A DNA stretch of 64,000 nt, taken from NCBI RefSeq assembly GCF_000633515.1, contig NZ_AYMP01000006.1, positions 1 to 64,000 on the forward strand. The letters are read 5' to 3'. The position numbers and the translations under genes are program-made. The DNA comes from Morganella morganii H1r (lineage in GTDB: Bacteria; Pseudomonadota; Gammaproteobacteria; Enterobacterales; Enterobacteriaceae). The notes below the pieces were generated by a model. The model did no database searches. It saw only the letters and a list, made by a program, of their open reading frames with translations, and was not told where the DNA came from. Positions 28,235-37,836 of this stretch are shown here, piece after piece. Positions within the stretch are counted from its first letter, which is position 1. Every line of letters starts with the position of its first letter.

Positions 28235-28411
28235 ATTCACCTCTGTAATGAGTGTTTTTATGAGTTATAATCTATACTGATAGTGATTTTTAATATAAAA
28301 ACCTGGTTAAGTTAATTATGTCAGTGGAAAATAAAATGAGATCTATATCAAGAAACAGAACAGCAATAAAACAACAACGTGATGATTACGTTGCCGGTAA
28401 ATACAAAACCA

Positions 28412-28794
28412 TCAGGGTTCGAAACGTAAAATGACATTATTTGTTTGTAACCATATATCGTCAGAGTCAGGGCGTGGCAGTGTAACGTTGTCCATGACCT
28501 TTTTCACCGCATCACATAATCGGGGTCTCCGGTGATATCTGATATGGATTCAAGCCTGCCATCTTTTGCAATACGGATTTTTATGCTGCACTTCCTGCCT
28601 GAAAATTTATCGTAATTATAAAATTTGGATTGAACCGCTGAGCGGATTTTTAAAACATGACTATTCAGCGGAGATGATTTTTCTGAAATATCCGCGTGCC
28701 GGTTATTTGTGTTTTTGTTACCGGGAGTGTTTTCAGTGGCGAACCCGGATTGAATTGATACTGTGAACAGCATGGAAATTAATAGTTTTTTCAT
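28412..28794 (-). pseudogene. TolA domain III-like periplasmic protein, frameshifted
   Basis: Begins with a signal peptide (MKKLLISMLFTVSIQSGFA), a short Asn/Ser-rich linker, then sequence that follows the TolA C-terminal domain: KIRSAVQSKFYNYDKFSGRK, CSIKIRIAKDGRLESI, GDPDY. In the open frame it stops at 28504 (VMR-stop). One base back, the minus strand continues in another frame from 28516 as CDAVKKVMDNVTLPRPDSDD and IWLQTNNVILRFEP to a stop at 28412, which matches the rest of TolA-III (CQAAL...KIPKPP...VYEVF...LDFKP). A one-base loss in TAT(T)GT explains it. It follows a CPBP protease gene on the same strand with no gap when read from 28836, so the two look like an operon. A sequencing error cannot be excluded. 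Confidence 0.75.
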
Positions 28795-28836
28795 TTGTCG
28801 ATTCTTTGGTTTACAAAAGCAGATCCTGACTCTCAT

Positions 28837-29493
28837 TTAGCTGACATCTGTCAGAAGAAAAAACAGCAGCATTTGTATGCCATTATACAGAGCATGTAAA
28901 ACAATCGGTGCTATAAGGGAGTTCGTCTTAATTCTGACCAGACAAAAAATAACGGATATCACAAAAATCATAATGAATGTGACGGGGGAATGATACTGAG
29001 AGTGTACTAATGCAAATAAGAGTGAGGTGATAAGAATGGCTATGTGTTTACCCTTCGGGCCATATCCTATTCCTGCATTCAGCAGAAAGCCTCTGAAAAT
29101 AATCTCTTCAATCACCGGTGCAGCGAAAATAATAGCTGCGACCATCATAAACTGGTGCAAAGGGGACAGGGTAAATATCCGCAGTATCCACGTTTCATCT
29201 TCGCCGAAAAACTGGGTTGCAACAGATAATATCAACATCGCGATTATCGGTAACCGGAGATTTGATAATCGTATTGTACCGAAAGGCATCAGCCCGGTTC
29301 GTTTCTGGTAAAATGCCCGGGAAAACAGAGAATAAGGCAGAACAAATAAGATCATAAATACCGGCCAGGCCGCAAAGACGCCGTTGCTGGTGGTCACTCC
29401 GGGGAACGCCAGTATCGCAAACTGAATTAAGAACCAACCTGCAAAAAAAACAGCACAGACTAAACTGTGTTGTACTCTGTCTATCGATGTCAT
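28837..29493 (-). CDS. CPBP-family intramembrane metalloprotease (CAAX/Abi type)
   Basis: A 218-residue membrane protein with about six helices. The three CPBP motifs are intact: EEIIFRG (Glu129, Glu130, Arg134), FALVH (Phe160, His164) and HALYN (His200, Asn204). The family covers prenyl-protein proteases and proteins for bacteriocin maturation or self-immunity. AGG stands ten bases before the ATG. Immediately followed by the TolA-like gene, a combination that hints at envelope or bacteriocin biology, but no substrate is identifiable. Confidence 0.87.
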   Translation of the reverse strand: MTSIDRVQHSLVCAVFFAGWFLIQFAILAFPGVTTSNGVFAAWPVFMILFVLPYSLFSRAFYQKRTGLMPFGTIRLSNLRLPIIAMLILSVATQFFGEDETWILRIFTLSPLHQFMMVAAIIFAAPVIEEIIFRGFLLNAGIGYGPKGKHIAILITSLLFALVHSQYHSPVTFIMIFVISVIFCLVRIKTNSLIAPIVLHALYNGIQMLLFFLLTDVS

Positions 29494-30011
29494 TTATTAA
29501 CCTGTTCATTTACCTGAAAAAAGTAATTTTAATATAATCATAGTGAAAAATAAAAATATTTATTGTGCTGCGTTAAGGTCTCCGGAGCAGTCGTGTGTTT
29601 TTTGTCTGATTAATAATGGTCACAGACAGGCGAATTATCATCGCTCACTATTTGTGGCACCGCTCGTATAAACACTCAGTATGCGTATTTGAGTGACTAT
29701 TTTATTGAAACTGTTATGTTCAGATTAAATATGAATTCTGCCGCAGTGTATTTTGATAAGATAATCATCATCACTGGATTACTTTGGTCAAAAATTTCTT
29801 ATTTATCTTATTTTTTGAATTTTAACGCCAAATTAATGTTAAAGAATTTATGATTTATCTGTAAAACTGTAATATATCAACATTAAATTTTTTGGTGATC
29901 GTGTTTACATTATGCGATAGCAGCAGAAAATGAAGAATGTAATTTACAGATATATTAATCAACAGAACAGGAAATTCCTGTGTATTATTTAATCAATGCA
30001 GCGGATATATA
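29494..30011. other. AT-rich noncoding region
   Basis: About 520 bases between divergent membrane-protein genes. I see promoters only in general terms (AT-rich tracts on both sides), no ORF with a ribosome binding site and no strong hairpin. Confidence 0.4.
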
Positions 30012-30551
30012 ATGAAAGATATTAATACATTAAAGTCAATCACAAATCAGGGTACAGGTCGGTTTGTATTGATCAGTATGTTAACAGCGGGTATTTATCC
30101 GGTAATGTGGGCCTGGAAGAATACTGATGCATTTAATTCAGAACTGGAAGTAAAGCCATTTGATGGTACGATATTTATTTATCTTGCAATTGCAATGGGT
30201 TTATCTTTATATATGGAAATGTTCAGTACAATGAGTGATGTATATCATTACGGCTATATTGTCGATTCAAAAAACATATATGACATACTAGGCGATGGAT
30301 TTACAATTTCGGTAACTGTTTTCTGGATTATCTGGTCATTCAAAATGAAGCGTGCTTTGGAGAATTATGCAGAAAGAGAGTTCGGTATATCATTACATCT
30401 TAACGGACTCCTGACATTTCTCTTTCAATACTTCTATATTAACTATTGCATGAATGCATTAGAAGAAGATTTTGCCCGGGGAAAAATGCTGACAGATGTC
30501 CGGAATAATCACGTCAATCACAGTACAGATAATGATGACGATAAAATTTAA
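30012..30551 (+). CDS. Integral membrane protein, DUF4234-like
   Basis: A 179-residue protein with about four membrane helices (near 17-34, 53-75, 95-113 and 130-148). The pattern GIYPVMWAWKNTDAFN near the N-terminus and FLFQYFYINYCMNALEEDFA near the C-terminus resemble DUF4234-type small membrane proteins; the assignment is tentative. The tail is hydrophilic and Asn/Asp-rich. Codon use is AT-rich compared with backbone genes. It is convergent with the end of the T6SS operon and appears to be a single gene. Confidence 0.65.
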   Translation: MKDINTLKSITNQGTGRFVLISMLTAGIYPVMWAWKNTDAFNSELEVKPFDGTIFIYLAIAMGLSLYMEMFSTMSDVYHYGYIVDSKNIYDILGDGFTISVTVFWIIWSFKMKRALENYAEREFGISLHLNGLLTFLFQYFYINYCMNALEEDFARGKMLTDVRNNHVNHSTDNDDDKI

Positions 30552-30599
30552 TGTATCGCTGTCCTGTTGACGAATAAATACGCGGTTAACCCCTTCTTT

Positions 30600-30640
30600 G
30601 AAAACGGGCAGTTTATCTCTGATAACTGCCTGTTTATTTC
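30600..30640. terminator. Stem-loop between membrane protein gene and T6SS operon end
   Basis: Imperfect long stem AAACGGGCAGTTTATC / GATAACTGCCTGTTT with a TCT loop, in the gap between convergent genes. The outer pairs supply A- and T-rich ends, so it may act in both directions. Confidence 0.7.
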
Positions 30641-30664
30641 AGTGACAACCTTCCGGGTGCTGAT

Positions 30665-32398
30665 TTAAATCAGCGATTTATATCCGTTCAGTAAATAAGG
30701 TGATAAATGCCAGACCGTATCATTATCGGTGAATTGTACATTCATTTTCAGCAGCATATTTTCTGACAGGCAGAACGGAAAGAAATGATATAAATGCATA
30801 ACAAACATAAAGGCATCGCCGGGATTATCATATTTGTGTGCATCGAGTGTCATTGTCAGATCCAGACAGCGGTATGGTTTTCCGCGGACAAGACGGTCTT
30901 CCAGTACCGAATCAACCGCATGAATGCCACTCAGCAGCTGGTTTATCTGTTTGCAGCGCTGCCGGTCTGTTTCCCGGTATAACACATAGTCGCTGATCAG
31001 CTGTTTTACTGAATCAACAGATGACAGCATAAAGCTGTTGGCACTGTAATGTGACAGCAGATTCCAGTAAGCGTGGTTATCCGTTATCGGCGGATAGCAC
31101 GGTGTACATTGTGTGACACCGGAGGCAGTCAGCAAATCCGGCAGCTGCGGGCTGAGATGGCAGATATCCGCAGCCCGGCTTTGCGGTGCACTGATAATAC
31201 ACCGGTAAGTACAGCGGAAATGCGGCCCCGGCGGGATGGTGAGCGCTTTACCGTGATTATCATAAAAATGGATATAATAATGATTCTGACCGGTGATGGT
31301 TTTATCGATACTGAGTGCATAGAACCAGGCATCCTGATATTGCGGCAGCAGCCGGGAAGCGGGAGCGAGGTGAATCACCGGATGGAAATCGGCGACAATG
31401 CCCCGGGATTCCTCATGCGGCTCAAAAGACAGCTGAATATGCTTAAGCTCCGTAATATAATATCCGTCATCCACCGGCAGGCGATAAACCGCTTCATTTT
31501 CACGGAAATCCAGGATGACTTCGTTTTCTTTTTCCTGGTTTACAACAGCGGCACAATTAAGCAGAAAGCTGTTTGTCAGCTGATCATTACGCAATGGCAA
31601 CTGTTTACTGAAATAGATATTCAGTGTGAAGGTGTCTGCGGATACCCAGTCCAGCACCGGAACAATTGCCGGAATATCAATGCTGATAAAGTGATGGACA
31701 TGATCGATATATAGTCCTTCCAGCAATTTTTGCGGCCAGTTCGGTTTTTCATCCGCGCCGGATAATACGGTGTTATGTTTTCCGATCTGCGGAATAAAGC
31801 TGAACCGGGTTTCATCACCGTGATACAGCGTATTGTTGTGAGCCAGTTCAATATGGTCAAAATACTGACTCAGCCACAATAATAAAATACCGGCGGAAGA
31901 AACTGCGGGATCAAGAAAACAGCTGAGCTGTGCGGTTTCCGGCTTTTTGCGGCTGCCGCGGTATCTGAATTCCAGTGACAGACAGCTTTTGGACGGATGG
32001 TGCGTCACATAGCGGCGTAATAAGGTGTAAGGCTGCATCAGTACCGGGTTACAGGTTGTGAAGATTTCCTCAGACGCGCCTTTTACCTCGGTACCGGCGG
32101 GGATAGGCAGCGGAAAATCAATCTGCTCCTGACCATCAAAACGGACAACCGAAGTGGCCGGGATACCCTTTATCGCACGGGATTGCAGGCGCTGTAACAG
32201 CGGCAGGGTAATTTCAGGAAAGGCATCATCCACTTTTTCCTGCAGCCGGGCGCTGAGAAATGCAAATCCTTCCAGCAGGCTGCCGCTTTGTTCATCATCC
32301 GGGTCGAGCACATCAGCAAGATGCGGATAGTCGCGGATAAACCTGCGGCTGAGTTGCTGTAAATAATGTTGTTCCTGTAAAAATTTAATTTCGCTCAT
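30665..32398 (-). CDS. Second TssF-like T6SS baseplate protein
   Basis: A 577-residue paralogue of TssF (VasA family). It opens as TssF does (FLQEQHYLQQLSRRFIRDYPHLADVL, then SLLEGFAFLSARLQEKVDDAFPEI) and has the phage gp6-like layout with the PAGTEVKG turn where the first TssF has PAGTRFES. It is the last gene of the T6SS operon, 46 bases behind hcp, and is not followed by a second TssG. The family's hydrophobic early patch is kept, so it is probably functional, either as an alternative wedge subunit or with a specialised role. The start has only a weak ribosome binding site. Confidence 0.82.
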   Translation of the reverse strand: MSEIKFLQEQHYLQQLSRRFIRDYPHLADVLDPDDEQSGSLLEGFAFLSARLQEKVDDAFPEITLPLLQRLQSRAIKGIPATSVVRFDGQEQIDFPLPIPAGTEVKGASEEIFTTCNPVLMQPYTLLRRYVTHHPSKSCLSLEFRYRGSRKKPETAQLSCFLDPAVSSAGILLLWLSQYFDHIELAHNNTLYHGDETRFSFIPQIGKHNTVLSGADEKPNWPQKLLEGLYIDHVHHFISIDIPAIVPVLDWVSADTFTLNIYFSKQLPLRNDQLTNSFLLNCAAVVNQEKENEVILDFRENEAVYRLPVDDGYYITELKHIQLSFEPHEESRGIVADFHPVIHLAPASRLLPQYQDAWFYALSIDKTITGQNHYYIHFYDNHGKALTIPPGPHFRCTYRCIISAPQSRAADICHLSPQLPDLLTASGVTQCTPCYPPITDNHAYWNLLSHYSANSFMLSSVDSVKQLISDYVLYRETDRQRCKQINQLLSGIHAVDSVLEDRLVRGKPYRCLDLTMTLDAHKYDNPGDAFMFVMHLYHFFPFCLSENMLLKMNVQFTDNDTVWHLSPYLLNGYKSLI

Positions 32399-32444
32399 GA
32401 GTGACTCTGCCGCTGCCGGTAATCAGTATTTAGTGTACGGAGAA

Positions 32445-32924
32445 TTAACGTGTGATCTCTTCCTGGCAGCAATAGCCGGATGTTCCTGCCATAACATGCT
32501 GGAAAATAATATCTTTGTATTTCACACTGACGGTTTCCTCCGGCTGCGCGTCATTATTATCCGCAGAGTGCGGATAATTACTGTTAATATTGACAATGGA
32601 TGCCTGACGTAATGTGACGGTGAAATACTTTTCCTGTGAGCCGTTTTGTGACGTCCGGTAAAAACTGAATACCATTTCCATCACTTCATTATTGGCAATC
32701 GCATTTGCCAGCAGCGGGGTGGATTTATCCAGCAGCTTAACAAAATTCACCGGGCTGAATGTCAGGTTCTGGGTACGACTGAACATATTATTCAGATGGA
32801 GTACAAATATTTCATTTTCATGGCCCAGCTGATATTTATTACCGATAGAATCAGGACTGCCGCAACCCTGTGAAATATTGCCCTGCTGGTTTCCGCTGAG
32901 ATGTAAATAGATCATATTCGCCAT
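32445..32924 (-). CDS. hcp: Hcp-family T6SS tube protein
   Basis: A 159-residue Hcp1-type protein (MANMIYLHLSGNQQGNIS-type start; HENEIFVLHL; FSPVNFVKLLDKSTPLLANAI; VMEMVFSFYRTSQNGSQEKYF). Hcp hexamers stack as the inner tube of the contractile machine and carry small effectors. This looks like the standard tube subunit length, with no C-terminal effector extension. AAGGA precedes the ATG. It sits near the end of the operon rather than beside tssC, which is an uncommon position for the structural Hcp. Confidence 0.88.
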   Translation of the reverse strand: MANMIYLHLSGNQQGNISQGCGSPDSIGNKYQLGHENEIFVLHLNNMFSRTQNLTFSPVNFVKLLDKSTPLLANAIANNEVMEMVFSFYRTSQNGSQEKYFTVTLRQASIVNINSNYPHSADNNDAQPEETVSVKYKDIIFQHVMAGTSGYCCQEEITR

Positions 32925-32935
32925 AATGGTTTTCC

Positions 32936-34288
32936 TTATTCCTGTTTGCCGCTGCCGGGTTTCAGACCCGCCTGTTCCGCCTGTTTTTGTAAATCCGCAT
33001 AAAGCGCAATCAGGCCGTTAAGCTGCTGGTTAATCCGGTGCAGCTGTGCGGCTGAAACCGGACGGCCGTTGCGGATGTCGTCAGACAAGGCCCGCAGATA
33101 TTCTTCTGCCGGGACTGTTTTTGAATGAGCCTGCCGGATGTTGTAGATTTCCGTTTTCAGATACGACAGGGTAAAACTGCCGCGTTTTTTTTCCCGTTCA
33201 ACAATGGTGTCGGACAGTGCCTGTAACCGTTCATTGGTGAGATACCAGCTGTCCGTGGGTTCCGCATCAGCAATCCGCATCTGCAGAATGTCCTGCCAGC
33301 GGCGGGTGGCATACGCCTGATCCGGGTCGTTCGGCCAGCGCTGACGGGCAATGTCGGTCATCTTTTCGGTCAGCAGCAGCGGGGCAACCGGAGATTGTTG
33401 TTCCGCATCGGCCAGAAACTGTCCGTAAGTCGCCAGCTGCGGGTTGGCAAACCACAGAACCGGCGCACTGCCGGGCTGTGCGGCGAAGCTGTCCAGTTCA
33501 TCTTTCACCGGTTTGTAGACAGTGAAGAACAACACGGCGATCAGAATCAGTCCGGTGACCAGACCCGCCGCAAATCCGGCAAACGGAAAGGTTTTGCGGG
33601 GTGGCGGCGGTTCCGGCACCATCTGCACAAAACGGACGGTGCTGTGACCGGAATTGCCGTCAGACGCCGCATGGCTTCCGGAGCCTGCCGGGCTCTCTTC
33701 CGCGATATAGATCAGCGGAGCGACGGTTACCGGCGGCACTTCACCGCCTGCCGCCGGTGAGAGTTGCTCAAGTTCTTTGGCGGCATTACGGAAGTAAAAC
33801 TGCAGATTATCCGTGATCGGCATTTTGCCGGACGGTGCCTGCGACAGCCGTCCGGTGATCAGCTGTAACGCCCGCTCTGCCCGGTAGAGCAGGCGCAGGT
33901 CATCACGGCGGAAGGCGAGACGGCGTACGGTTGCCATGGCCCGTGTGATAAACCAGTTAAGAATCTCAATACGGTGATTGATTTGCGGCGGCCATACCGC
34001 ATCCCAGTCATGAACCATCATCATGGCAATCAGCTCACAGCCTTCCGTCAGCCCCGCCAGACCGCCGCGGTGCAGACGGGCAAGGGTGTAGTAAACCGCC
34101 GTCTGCAAATCCACGCCGTTTTGTCTGAACAGTTCCAGGGATTTGGCCTCCACCCGCGACCAGCTGACTTCCGGCTGGGACGGGTGACTGAGTTTATTTA
34201 TTTCTTCCCGGATTTCCGCGAATGCCGGTAAATCCAGCGGGGAAGTGCCTGTCCGGATAACAATGCCGTCCATATTTTTCTCCGTCAT
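32936..34288 (-). CDS. T6SS ImpA-family protein VasL-like (TssA-type N-domain with membrane helix)
   Basis: A 450-residue protein with an ImpA N-terminal domain in the first 150 residues (CELIAMMMVHDWDAVWPPQ), a Pro/Ser-rich linker, one membrane helix about 236-257 (FAAGLVTGLILIAVLFFTVY) and a C-terminal region with a VasL-type IYNIRQAHSKTV. VasL/TagA proteins cap the distal end of the sheath and hold it extended. Its start overlaps the tssM stop by one base (TAATG). Confidence 0.85.
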   Translation of the reverse strand: MTEKNMDGIVIRTGTSPLDLPAFAEIREEINKLSHPSQPEVSWSRVEAKSLELFRQNGVDLQTAVYYTLARLHRGGLAGLTEGCELIAMMMVHDWDAVWPPQINHRIEILNWFITRAMATVRRLAFRRDDLRLLYRAERALQLITGRLSQAPSGKMPITDNLQFYFRNAAKELEQLSPAAGGEVPPVTVAPLIYIAEESPAGSGSHAASDGNSGHSTVRFVQMVPEPPPPRKTFPFAGFAAGLVTGLILIAVLFFTVYKPVKDELDSFAAQPGSAPVLWFANPQLATYGQFLADAEQQSPVAPLLLTEKMTDIARQRWPNDPDQAYATRRWQDILQMRIADAEPTDSWYLTNERLQALSDTIVEREKKRGSFTLSYLKTEIYNIRQAHSKTVPAEEYLRALSDDIRNGRPVSAAQLHRINQQLNGLIALYADLQKQAEQAGLKPGSGKQE

Positions 34289-37200
34289 TAATACAGGGTT
34301 TCAGGCAGGCTGAAACGGGAAAACAGATTGCCGGAGAATGGATTATCCGACTCATCAACAGAGATGCGGTAGGTCATTTCCCCGTCATCTACCGTAAAGC
34401 GGACATCGAAACTGTCGGCGTTCACATTGGTCAGTTTACCGGACTGAATCAGCCGGATGAGTGCCCACGGGCCATTACGGACAATCGCACGTGGTGATTT
34501 GCCGGTGGAGCCGGAAACCAGGGTCAGCTTACTTTCTCCGCCGGAACGCATGGAGTTAGGCCAGATCATATGAACGGTGTTGCTGCGTCCGTGCGCATAA
34601 TCGAGAATTTGTCCGTCAAGATTCAGCACACTGCGCCGTTTGTTTCCGGACAACTGAACCGGTTCAATGGCAAACTGAGTTTCAAGGTTACCCTGCGGGG
34701 TAAAGAAGGTATTACGGATGCGGTTGGCTGTTTCAATCTGTTCCAGCACATCCGGGCGGATCAGTGACTGCCCGTCCTCATTCACCAGCAGGTTGTTCTC
34801 AGCAAACGGCCGCAGATTCTGCTGCCAGAAAGCATCCAGTGTCCCGCCCGGTTTGAAGAAGCGCTCAAATTCACTCAGCGGCACATCGCGGTTTGATTGC
34901 GGATCAAACGGATAACGGCCGGCAATGTAGCTGTTGTACTGTTTGACCACGGATTCATTCCATTCCACTTCGAGATAACGGATCGCCTCTTTCTGCACCA
35001 CAATCCACGCCTGATCAGCCAGTTCACCAATCCAGCGGCCGAGAGGTTCCGGCATGGTTTTCGCCATCTGGCTGACTTCAAAAATGGCATCGCGGTTATT
35101 TTCTTCCAGACGCAGAAAAACGGCTTTCAGTGCGGCTTTGCCCGGCACCGGCGCATTTGCGATACTGAGCAGGTAACGGTGCAGATCATTCAGTTTCTGG
35201 TTGACGTTTTGCAGGTTTTCGCCGTTGTTACTGACCAGTATTTCTGTCTGCGGCGAAAATTCGCGGCTGATCCGTCCGAGTAACCGGTACTCACCCCGGG
35301 TCATAAGGGCCTGTTTTTCTTTTTCTGTCAGGTTGTTGTCCACGGCAGGCAGACTGGTGTTATCCCGCAGGATTTGCAGGGCACGGCGTAACGGCTGTTC
35401 ACCGCTGATAATTTGCTCCAGTGCACTGATTTCATCCTGAATGGTTTCAAACTCACGGACTTCCAGGTTGCTCATCGCTGCCCGCCAGTTTGCGGCATAA
35501 TCACCGAGGTACTGTTCGCTGATCTGATGCTGAATTTCCTGGCGGTCGCTTTCGCTGTAACGGACATCCTGTGACAGATTCAGTACCCAGGCATCCAGTG
35601 CGGTCAGATCCACCAGTGCCTCATTCTGCCGGATAAAGTAATTGATCAGTCCGTTGCGGGTCAGGAACTGCGGCACTTCCAGTTTTTCATCATCCAGTGA
35701 GACGAAAACATGGCTGAAACTCGGCCCGATCATATGGCGCAGATCCAGTGGTGACGACAGCTCATTGAGGCCCTTCAGGCGCAGTGTCTGATACACCCGC
35801 TGATAGAGCGAAAGGCGGCTCAGCTCTTTCTGGGCGTTACGGATAGCCGGGGCAAACGGCAGGAAGGCCTGACCGGCTAACGTATCTCCGCGCTCGCGGT
35901 CTGCTGCCCAGTCGGTATGCTCAAGGGCATAATCCAGGTGCGCCATCAGCTGTGACTGAATTTCGTTTTGCCCGGTGAATTCACGGCTCCAGCGTTTGCG
36001 CAGGTAATCTTTGACAATCGCATTATTACGGCCGCTTTTGTCTTCCAGCATGCGCATGACACGCAGAATAGTGAGTTTTTCCTCGCTGTTTTCCGGCGCA
36101 CGGGCCAGATCCTGCTGTAATCCGGCCATGATGGCCGGCAGAAAACGTTCGATCAGCAGTTGCAGATAACTTTTTTCCACATACGGGCCGACTTTTTTCC
36201 CCTGATACAGACCAAGATCGGTCAGGATACCGTTTTTCTCGCGGTAATTGCCGTAAGCCAGCGTTGCTTCCGACAGCGGATTGAGGATAGGCAACTGACG
36301 CACGCCGGTGGTGTCCTGCTGGTTATCCGCCGTCACACTGCTGAATGCGCTGACTTCGGAGAGCACGTTTTTACCTGCCAGGTAGTTCTGGTCATAATAA
36401 TGATGCCAGCCGACCCAGAGGGCAATAATCCCTGCCGCCGTTGCCAGCGAGGCAAAAAAGACGTTGTGGTGATGGCGGCGTAACCAGAAACGGTTTTCTG
36501 CCGCCAGATTCGGTTCTGAGAACAGCACATCACGGAACAGCTGACCGGTAAACCAGGGCTGGCTTTCACTGACCGGCCAGGTATGTGTCGGCGCGGGCGG
36601 CAGGTTGTACTGCATGGCGGCGCTCTGAGTGAAGATATCGTCGATCTGACCGCGCTGGGCGGAAGATGTCAGATAAATACCGCGGATCAGCGGGATATCG
36701 TCATCATTGCTGCCGATAAGTTGTTCTGTCAGTTCTGTCACCCGGTTCTGCAGCCCGACCATCTGGCGGATAAAGCTGAACAGCTCGCTGCGCTGGCTGT
36801 CATCGACCCGGTTCAGCATCATTTCCGGCAGAGCGGCGTTGAGCTGACTGATCCATTTCTCCCAGAAGGTGGTGAGTTCACTGATCCAGTTGTGCTGATC
36901 GTCCCGGGTAAATGTGACGCCGAGAACGGATTCCTGTTCTGCCACATCCAGTGACTGGAACATGGCACTGAAACCCTGTAACAGATCCAGTTTGGTCAGC
37001 ACGATATACACCGGGGGACGGGTGTTAAAGGCAAGGCGGATATCCTGCAACCGCATATGAATATCGGCAAAATAACGGCTGCCGGCTTCTTTGTCTTCGG
37101 TCATCAGCCGGGCGGTGTCGATGGTCAGAATGATACCGTTCAGCGGCTGGCGGGTACGCTCCTGTGCCATGCGCCCGAGCAGGCTGTTCCACAGGCGGTG

Positions 37201-37836
37201 ATACAGCTGCGGTTTTTCACTGTCATCATGCGGTTGCGTGATCAGATGCCCGCGCGGCATCAGCAGCACAGCTTTATCTGTCAGTGAGCAGCGGACATGC
37301 AGGGCGATACCGTCTTCTGAGACGATTCTGTCCTGCGGGACCAGATCCAGCAGGCCGAGATTAGCGGAAAACAGGGTATGTTTGCCGCTGTTTTCCGCGC
37401 CGAGCACCAGATACCACGGGCGCTGATAGAGCGAATGACGACTGTCGCCGAGGTGGCGGCGCAGTTCGCTGAGCCAGCGGCTGAGATAGCGGTTCTGAAA
37501 TTCAAGATCTTTGCGGACCGGGTCTGAAACGGTCAGTTCAACATCCAGCTTCAGTTTTTCCAGTTCGCGGACACGCCGCCGGGCGGTGTATCCCACCCAG
37601 CCGATAACAATCAGGAACAGCCCGAATGTTGCCAGCCAGCGGGCGCTGACCGGGCGCAGCGGATAGTCATCACGGAAGCTGAAATCCGCTCCCCAGATCC
37701 AAATCCAGATAAGGATCAGCGCCGGAATGATGGCCAGAAAAACAGCCCATGCCGATTTAAGTCTGGGTTTATCGGCTTTAAACCATTTTCTGATCAGACC
37801 CTGTGCATCCGCGGATGATAAGGATGGTTTTTTCAT
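34288..37836 (-). CDS. tssM: T6SS membrane complex protein TssM (IcmF/VasK)
   Basis: A 1182-residue inner membrane protein. Two helices near 30-48 and 68-83 bracket the N-terminus, a cytoplasmic NTPase-like domain follows, then a third helix near 465-482 and a large periplasmic part reaching TssJ. The P-loop reads GAENSGKHT (146-154), with His instead of Ser/Thr after the lysine, so nucleotide binding is doubtful. The DXXG-like region and LTKLDLLQGF are present. It overlaps tssA and vasL by one base on each side. Confidence 0.96.
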   Translation of the reverse strand: MKKPSLSSADAQGLIRKWFKADKPRLKSAWAVFLAIIPALILIWIWIWGADFSFRDDYPLRPVSARWLATFGLFLIVIGWVGYTARRRVRELEKLKLDVELTVSDPVRKDLEFQNRYLSRWLSELRRHLGDSRHSLYQRPWYLVLGAENSGKHTLFSANLGLLDLVPQDRIVSEDGIALHVRCSLTDKAVLLMPRGHLITQPHDDSEKPQLYHRLWNSLLGRMAQERTRQPLNGIILTIDTARLMTEDKEAGSRYFADIHMRLQDIRLAFNTRPPVYIVLTKLDLLQGFSAMFQSLDVAEQESVLGVTFTRDDQHNWISELTTFWEKWISQLNAALPEMMLNRVDDSQRSELFSFIRQMVGLQNRVTELTEQLIGSNDDDIPLIRGIYLTSSAQRGQIDDIFTQSAAMQYNLPPAPTHTWPVSESQPWFTGQLFRDVLFSEPNLAAENRFWLRRHHHNVFFASLATAAGIIALWVGWHHYYDQNYLAGKNVLSEVSAFSSVTADNQQDTTGVRQLPILNPLSEATLAYGNYREKNGILTDLGLYQGKKVGPYVEKSYLQLLIERFLPAIMAGLQQDLARAPENSEEKLTILRVMRMLEDKSGRNNAIVKDYLRKRWSREFTGQNEIQSQLMAHLDYALEHTDWAADRERGDTLAGQAFLPFAPAIRNAQKELSRLSLYQRVYQTLRLKGLNELSSPLDLRHMIGPSFSHVFVSLDDEKLEVPQFLTRNGLINYFIRQNEALVDLTALDAWVLNLSQDVRYSESDRQEIQHQISEQYLGDYAANWRAAMSNLEVREFETIQDEISALEQIISGEQPLRRALQILRDNTSLPAVDNNLTEKEKQALMTRGEYRLLGRISREFSPQTEILVSNNGENLQNVNQKLNDLHRYLLSIANAPVPGKAALKAVFLRLEENNRDAIFEVSQMAKTMPEPLGRWIGELADQAWIVVQKEAIRYLEVEWNESVVKQYNSYIAGRYPFDPQSNRDVPLSEFERFFKPGGTLDAFWQQNLRPFAENNLLVNEDGQSLIRPDVLEQIETANRIRNTFFTPQGNLETQFAIEPVQLSGNKRRSVLNLDGQILDYAHGRSNTVHMIWPNSMRSGGESKLTLVSGSTGKSPRAIVRNGPWALIRLIQSGKLTNVNADSFDVRFTVDDGEMTYRISVDESDNPFSGNLFSRFSLPETLY

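Noticed and set aside
28073-28270. 65-codon plus-strand ORF
   Set aside because: It is the antisense shadow of the small secreted-protein gene at 28070-28234, which has the better start site and a signal peptide.
28411-28425. GGTTCGAAAC resembling a tRNA T-loop
   Set aside because: No matching stems for a cloverleaf around it. No tRNA or rRNA gene was recognised in the window.
28318-28434. 38-codon plus-strand ORF rich in Arg/Lys overlapping the TolA-like 3' end
   Set aside because: No ribosome binding site and overlap with sequence explained by the frameshifted gene on the other strand.
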